Shown piece after piece: positions 61,500 to 64,000 of a stretch of DNA of 64,000 nt (within the stretch, counting starts at the first letter, position 1; the number at the start of each line of letters is the position of its first letter). The notes beneath the pieces are model-generated. The model had not been told where the DNA came from. It did no database searches and saw only the letters and a list, made by a program, of their open reading frames with translations. This DNA is from Nosema muscidifuracis (Eukaryota; Microsporidia; Nosematidae). The stretch lies in the NCBI GenBank assembly GCA_028335825.1, contig JAIOKI010000028.1, positions 186,001 to 250,000 on the forward strand, in the 5' to 3' direction. Made by a program: the position numbers and the translations under genes.

Positions 61500-63197
61500 G
61501 TGTGAATAAAAGATATTAATTGATAAAAAATTAAACAGAAGATTTTTATAAAAACTATTGTAATTTTTAATATTTGTTTTCTGTATAGACACAGTAAATA
61601 AGTTAAAAAGTAGAAAAACAAATAAGATATACAAATAAATCAATGATATATAAATTAGAATTATGTAAGAATATGACAAATGATATCAAAAGATTTTAAG
61701 CTTAACAACTAAAAGTTTTCTAAGAATTTATTCTTTTGTTAAGATAATTTGGAATTATTAGATAGAAAAGAAAGAAATATAAACTGCAATAATAGAGGTT
61801 ATGCAATATAAAAAACAAAACTTGAAATATTATGACCATATTTCAGGTAAAATATGTAAAATACAAATTTAAACTTTGAGAATATGTAAAAGGGTTAATG
61901 AACACTTAATATTAGTGTCTAATTACTATGTAGAGTTCTATAGAAGGATTAAACTAATACAAAAGAATGTATTATATGTTAAATTAGAGAAAGACTATTG
62001 CCTTAAAATAAATTAGGCTAATTGATATAGAACAAATATTATGTTATCAATGAACAAATAGAGATATTTAAACATATTTCTTAAACCTCTAATATAAAAT
62101 TTATTCATTTCTTTTTTCTATGATATAATATTATCATTTAAAAAAAAGTATTTTCATTGCTATTGTTAAAGTAAATAAAATCTAAACAAAGATAAATTTT
62201 GAAGGTCGTCTAAAATCAAAATCTTTTTTTATCCAATTTGAAAATACTTAAAAAGAATGATATAAAAATATCAAATACTATTTTTTTTTGATAATGAATT
62301 TTTATCTAAAAAATATTAAATATCTCATTATATATGACATATCAATAGATGGATAGTTCTCATTTAATTAAGAAATTATATATTTTATTTCAAGAAGAAA
62401 GAGTTTTACAATAAATACTTTTTCAGTATTTCTAAATTTAATATAGCTATACGCAATATTACTGATATAAAATAAACATTTTAATTATATATTCAAGTAT
62501 GAGTTCATTATTTTTTAATTTAACGAACATACTTATTAAAAAATTTATAGTTTACCTTAGCAATTAATATAAAATTTAGATTAAAAATCATATCTTATTT
62601 CTTGTAGATAATTTTTTATTCAATAACTTTAATTATTATTAAGTAAAAAAATTATCTACAAGAAATAATGCACTTAACATTTTAATAAAATTTGAAAGAA
62701 AAATCTTTTGTAAACTTTAAAATTTAAATAAATATAAATTAATTTTATTTCGTATATTTAACGTAATTTCTAATATAATGAATCAATATTAATAAAACAG
62801 GATTTTTATTTTATTTTTCATTAAACAAAACTTTGATTTATTAAATTCTTAATTTTGTATAAAAATAATTAAAAAAATTTAATATCAAATTAAATTTTTT
62901 AAAAAACAAACAAAATGTGTTAAAGGATAAATTAACAATAAAAACAAATAATAAAAATAATTTTTTTTTTCATTGTAAACTAAAGATCAATATCAAAATT
63001 ATAAAGATCTATATATAATCTAATCTTATGATTTTTTTTACTTTTAAATCAGTAAGTTACGTAACAAATATAAAGTTTTTATACCATTTTTTATTTAAAT
63101 ACTTTTTTGTTAAAATAAATTTATTTGTAAACATAATAAATTAATTTAATTATGTTTGTTTTCGTCATATCTTAAAATAATAATTTTAACTACCCTA
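61500..63197. other. Gene-less AT-rich region with a 23-bp inverted repeat
   Basis: No gene is seen. The only clear structure is a perfect 23-bp inverted repeat (arms 62595-62617 and 62646-62668), listed separately. The last 20 bases hold the CCC start signal of the next gene. Confidence 0.45.
62595..62668. repeat. Perfect 23-bp inverted repeat (28-nt loop)
   Basis: The left arm contains TTATTTCTTGTAGATAAT and runs into six T; the right arm is its exact reverse complement. 23 paired bases, including the less AT-biased core CTTGTAGATA, are unlikely by chance in a few kb. It could be a hairpin in a transcript, a transcription-end structure, or a tiny inverted-repeat element. Confidence 0.8.
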
Positions 63198-64000
63198 ATG
63201 AATTTAATGTATTTTAGTATCGTATTATTGTTACTAGGATGTATAAAATCAACAAAAGATTACAGCTATAATCAAGAGAATGTTTATCGAAGTACTGAAA
63301 CTCGAACATTCAATTTATCAGATGGCGATCCTGATATTAATATTCATGAGGATTTAAAAGAGGCAGAAGATATACTTAAGGATTTGATAAAAAAAAATGT
63401 AAAAGAATTTGATAATTTAAATGGATCTGAAAAAGAAAAAGAGTTTAATAGAGAAACCGAGTACAAAATTGATCTTAGTTATACACTTTTAGGATCAAAG
63501 GCTGCTGAAACATCTACCATTTCTGAGTATAAAGAATTGGATATTGAAAAAATACAGGAATCTACTTCTACAAAAGAATCAACAAGTAAAAATATTCAAT
63601 TTAAAGATATAAACAAAGAATTAATTATGTCTGAATCAAATCAATCAAATGGTTTAAATCAAAAAAATAGTGTATCTAATCAAACTAAAATTATACCAAA
63701 AGTAATTGACATAAAATCTAGTGATCATTATAATGAATTCAATTGTACTAATTTTGTAGTAATTAAAGATTCAGAAGAAAATTCGAGTACGACAAATGAT
63801 CATTATGAATATGAAGTAAAATCATCTAAAAATACTAGTAAAATTGTCAATGATGAAATAACTAGCAGTATTACAAAAGACAGTGTTAAAGTATCGGAGA
63901 ATATTGAAAAAGGTGTTAAAGATGAAATAACTACTAGTATTAAAAAAGAAACTGTTAAAGTATCGGAGAATATTGAAAAAGGTGTCAATGATGAAATAAC
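63198..64000 (+). CDS. Secreted repeat protein, cut by the right edge
   Basis: The frame is open from the ATG at 63198 to the end of the window (over 265 codons), with CCC at 63193-63195 just before the start. A signal peptide is likely (MNLMYFSIVLLLLGCIKS). The mature part is hydrophilic, rich in Ser, Lys, Glu and Asp, with predicted helices (EDLKEAEDILKDLIKKNVKE). From 63846 on a 23-residue unit (V-N/K-DEIT-S/T-SI-x-K-x-x-VKVSENIEKG) repeats at exactly 69-bp spacing, with at least two full copies and a third starting at 63984. The repeats look amphipathic and could form a coiled coil. Function unknown; it fits a secreted or spore-surface protein. Confidence 0.75.
   Translation, partial: MNLMYFSIVLLLLGCIKSTKDYSYNQENVYRSTETRTFNLSDGDPDINIHEDLKEAEDILKDLIKKNVKEFDNLNGSEKEKEFNRETEYKIDLSYTLLGSKAAETSTISEYKELDIEKIQESTSTKESTSKNIQFKDINKELIMSESNQSNGLNQKNSVSNQTKIIPKVIDIKSSDHYNEFNCTNFVVIKDSEENSSTTNDHYEYEVKSSKNTSKIVNDEITSSITKDSVKVSENIEKGVKDEITTSIKKETVKVSENIEKGVNDEI

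Noticed and set aside
1-64000. CRISPR arrays, bacterial operons or plasmid features
   Set aside because: The genes, rRNA and tRNA are eukaryotic; the tandem repeats seen are contiguous intergenic duplications without regular spacers.

Overview
The window is nuclear DNA of a microsporidian of the Nosema/Vairimorpha group. The evidence is a short eukaryotic rRNA pair of microsporidian type (SSU about 1.24 kb, LSU about 2.5 kb with the 5.8S-like part fused to its 5' end), very AT-rich DNA, intron-less shortened eukaryotic genes, and a CCC/CCCC block a few bases before most start codons, the known microsporidian start-proximal motif. The SSU wording resembles Nosema/Vairimorpha from memory. The order SSU-ITS-LSU argues against the 'true Nosema' reversed rDNA. 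The exact species is not decided.

Layout. 1-3.1 kb: the end of an unknown frame and decayed, purine-rich DNA. 3.1-3.67 kb: a G-poor, C-rich block and the rRNA leader. 3.67-7.7 kb: SSU rRNA, a long AT-repeat ITS, LSU rRNA. 7.76-14.47 kb: a cluster of an APE-type LINE, with a scrap of ORF2, one full element with two intact ORFs, and two 5'-truncated tails. 14.5-49.4 kb: the gene-dense core.

Core genes. Translation and its quality control: OLA1, Rqc2/NFACT, a GCN20-like ABCF ATPase interrupted by one in-frame TGA, eS26, eRF3, DPH1 and deoxyhypusine hydroxylase, tRNA-Gln. RNA decay and export: a NOT5 stub, TRF4, Gle2/Rae1. Replication and cell cycle: Psf2, a Cdt1-like protein, APC8/Cdc23, a possible ZGRF1/Mte1-like protein. 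Membranes and metabolism: amino-acid permease, CDC50, VTC-type polyphosphate polymerase, a PAQR/hemolysin-III protein, ERD2, NDK. Two small genes (59 and 58 codons) were found by their CCC-ATG signal. A short-LTR Ty3-like element (80-bp LTRs, 5-bp target duplication) lies between TRF4 and NDK.

50-64 kb is gene-poor and looks like fast-evolving accessory DNA: two small orphans, a short secreted protein, a pair of Cys-rich two-TM paralogues, a solo LTR, a 23-bp perfect inverted repeat, and the start of a secreted protein with 23-residue repeats that runs off the right edge. The main candidates for something undescribed are the paralogue/secreted set, the CCCCC-preceded hairpin locus near 21 kb, the interrupted ABCF gene and the LINE cluster on the rDNA flank.
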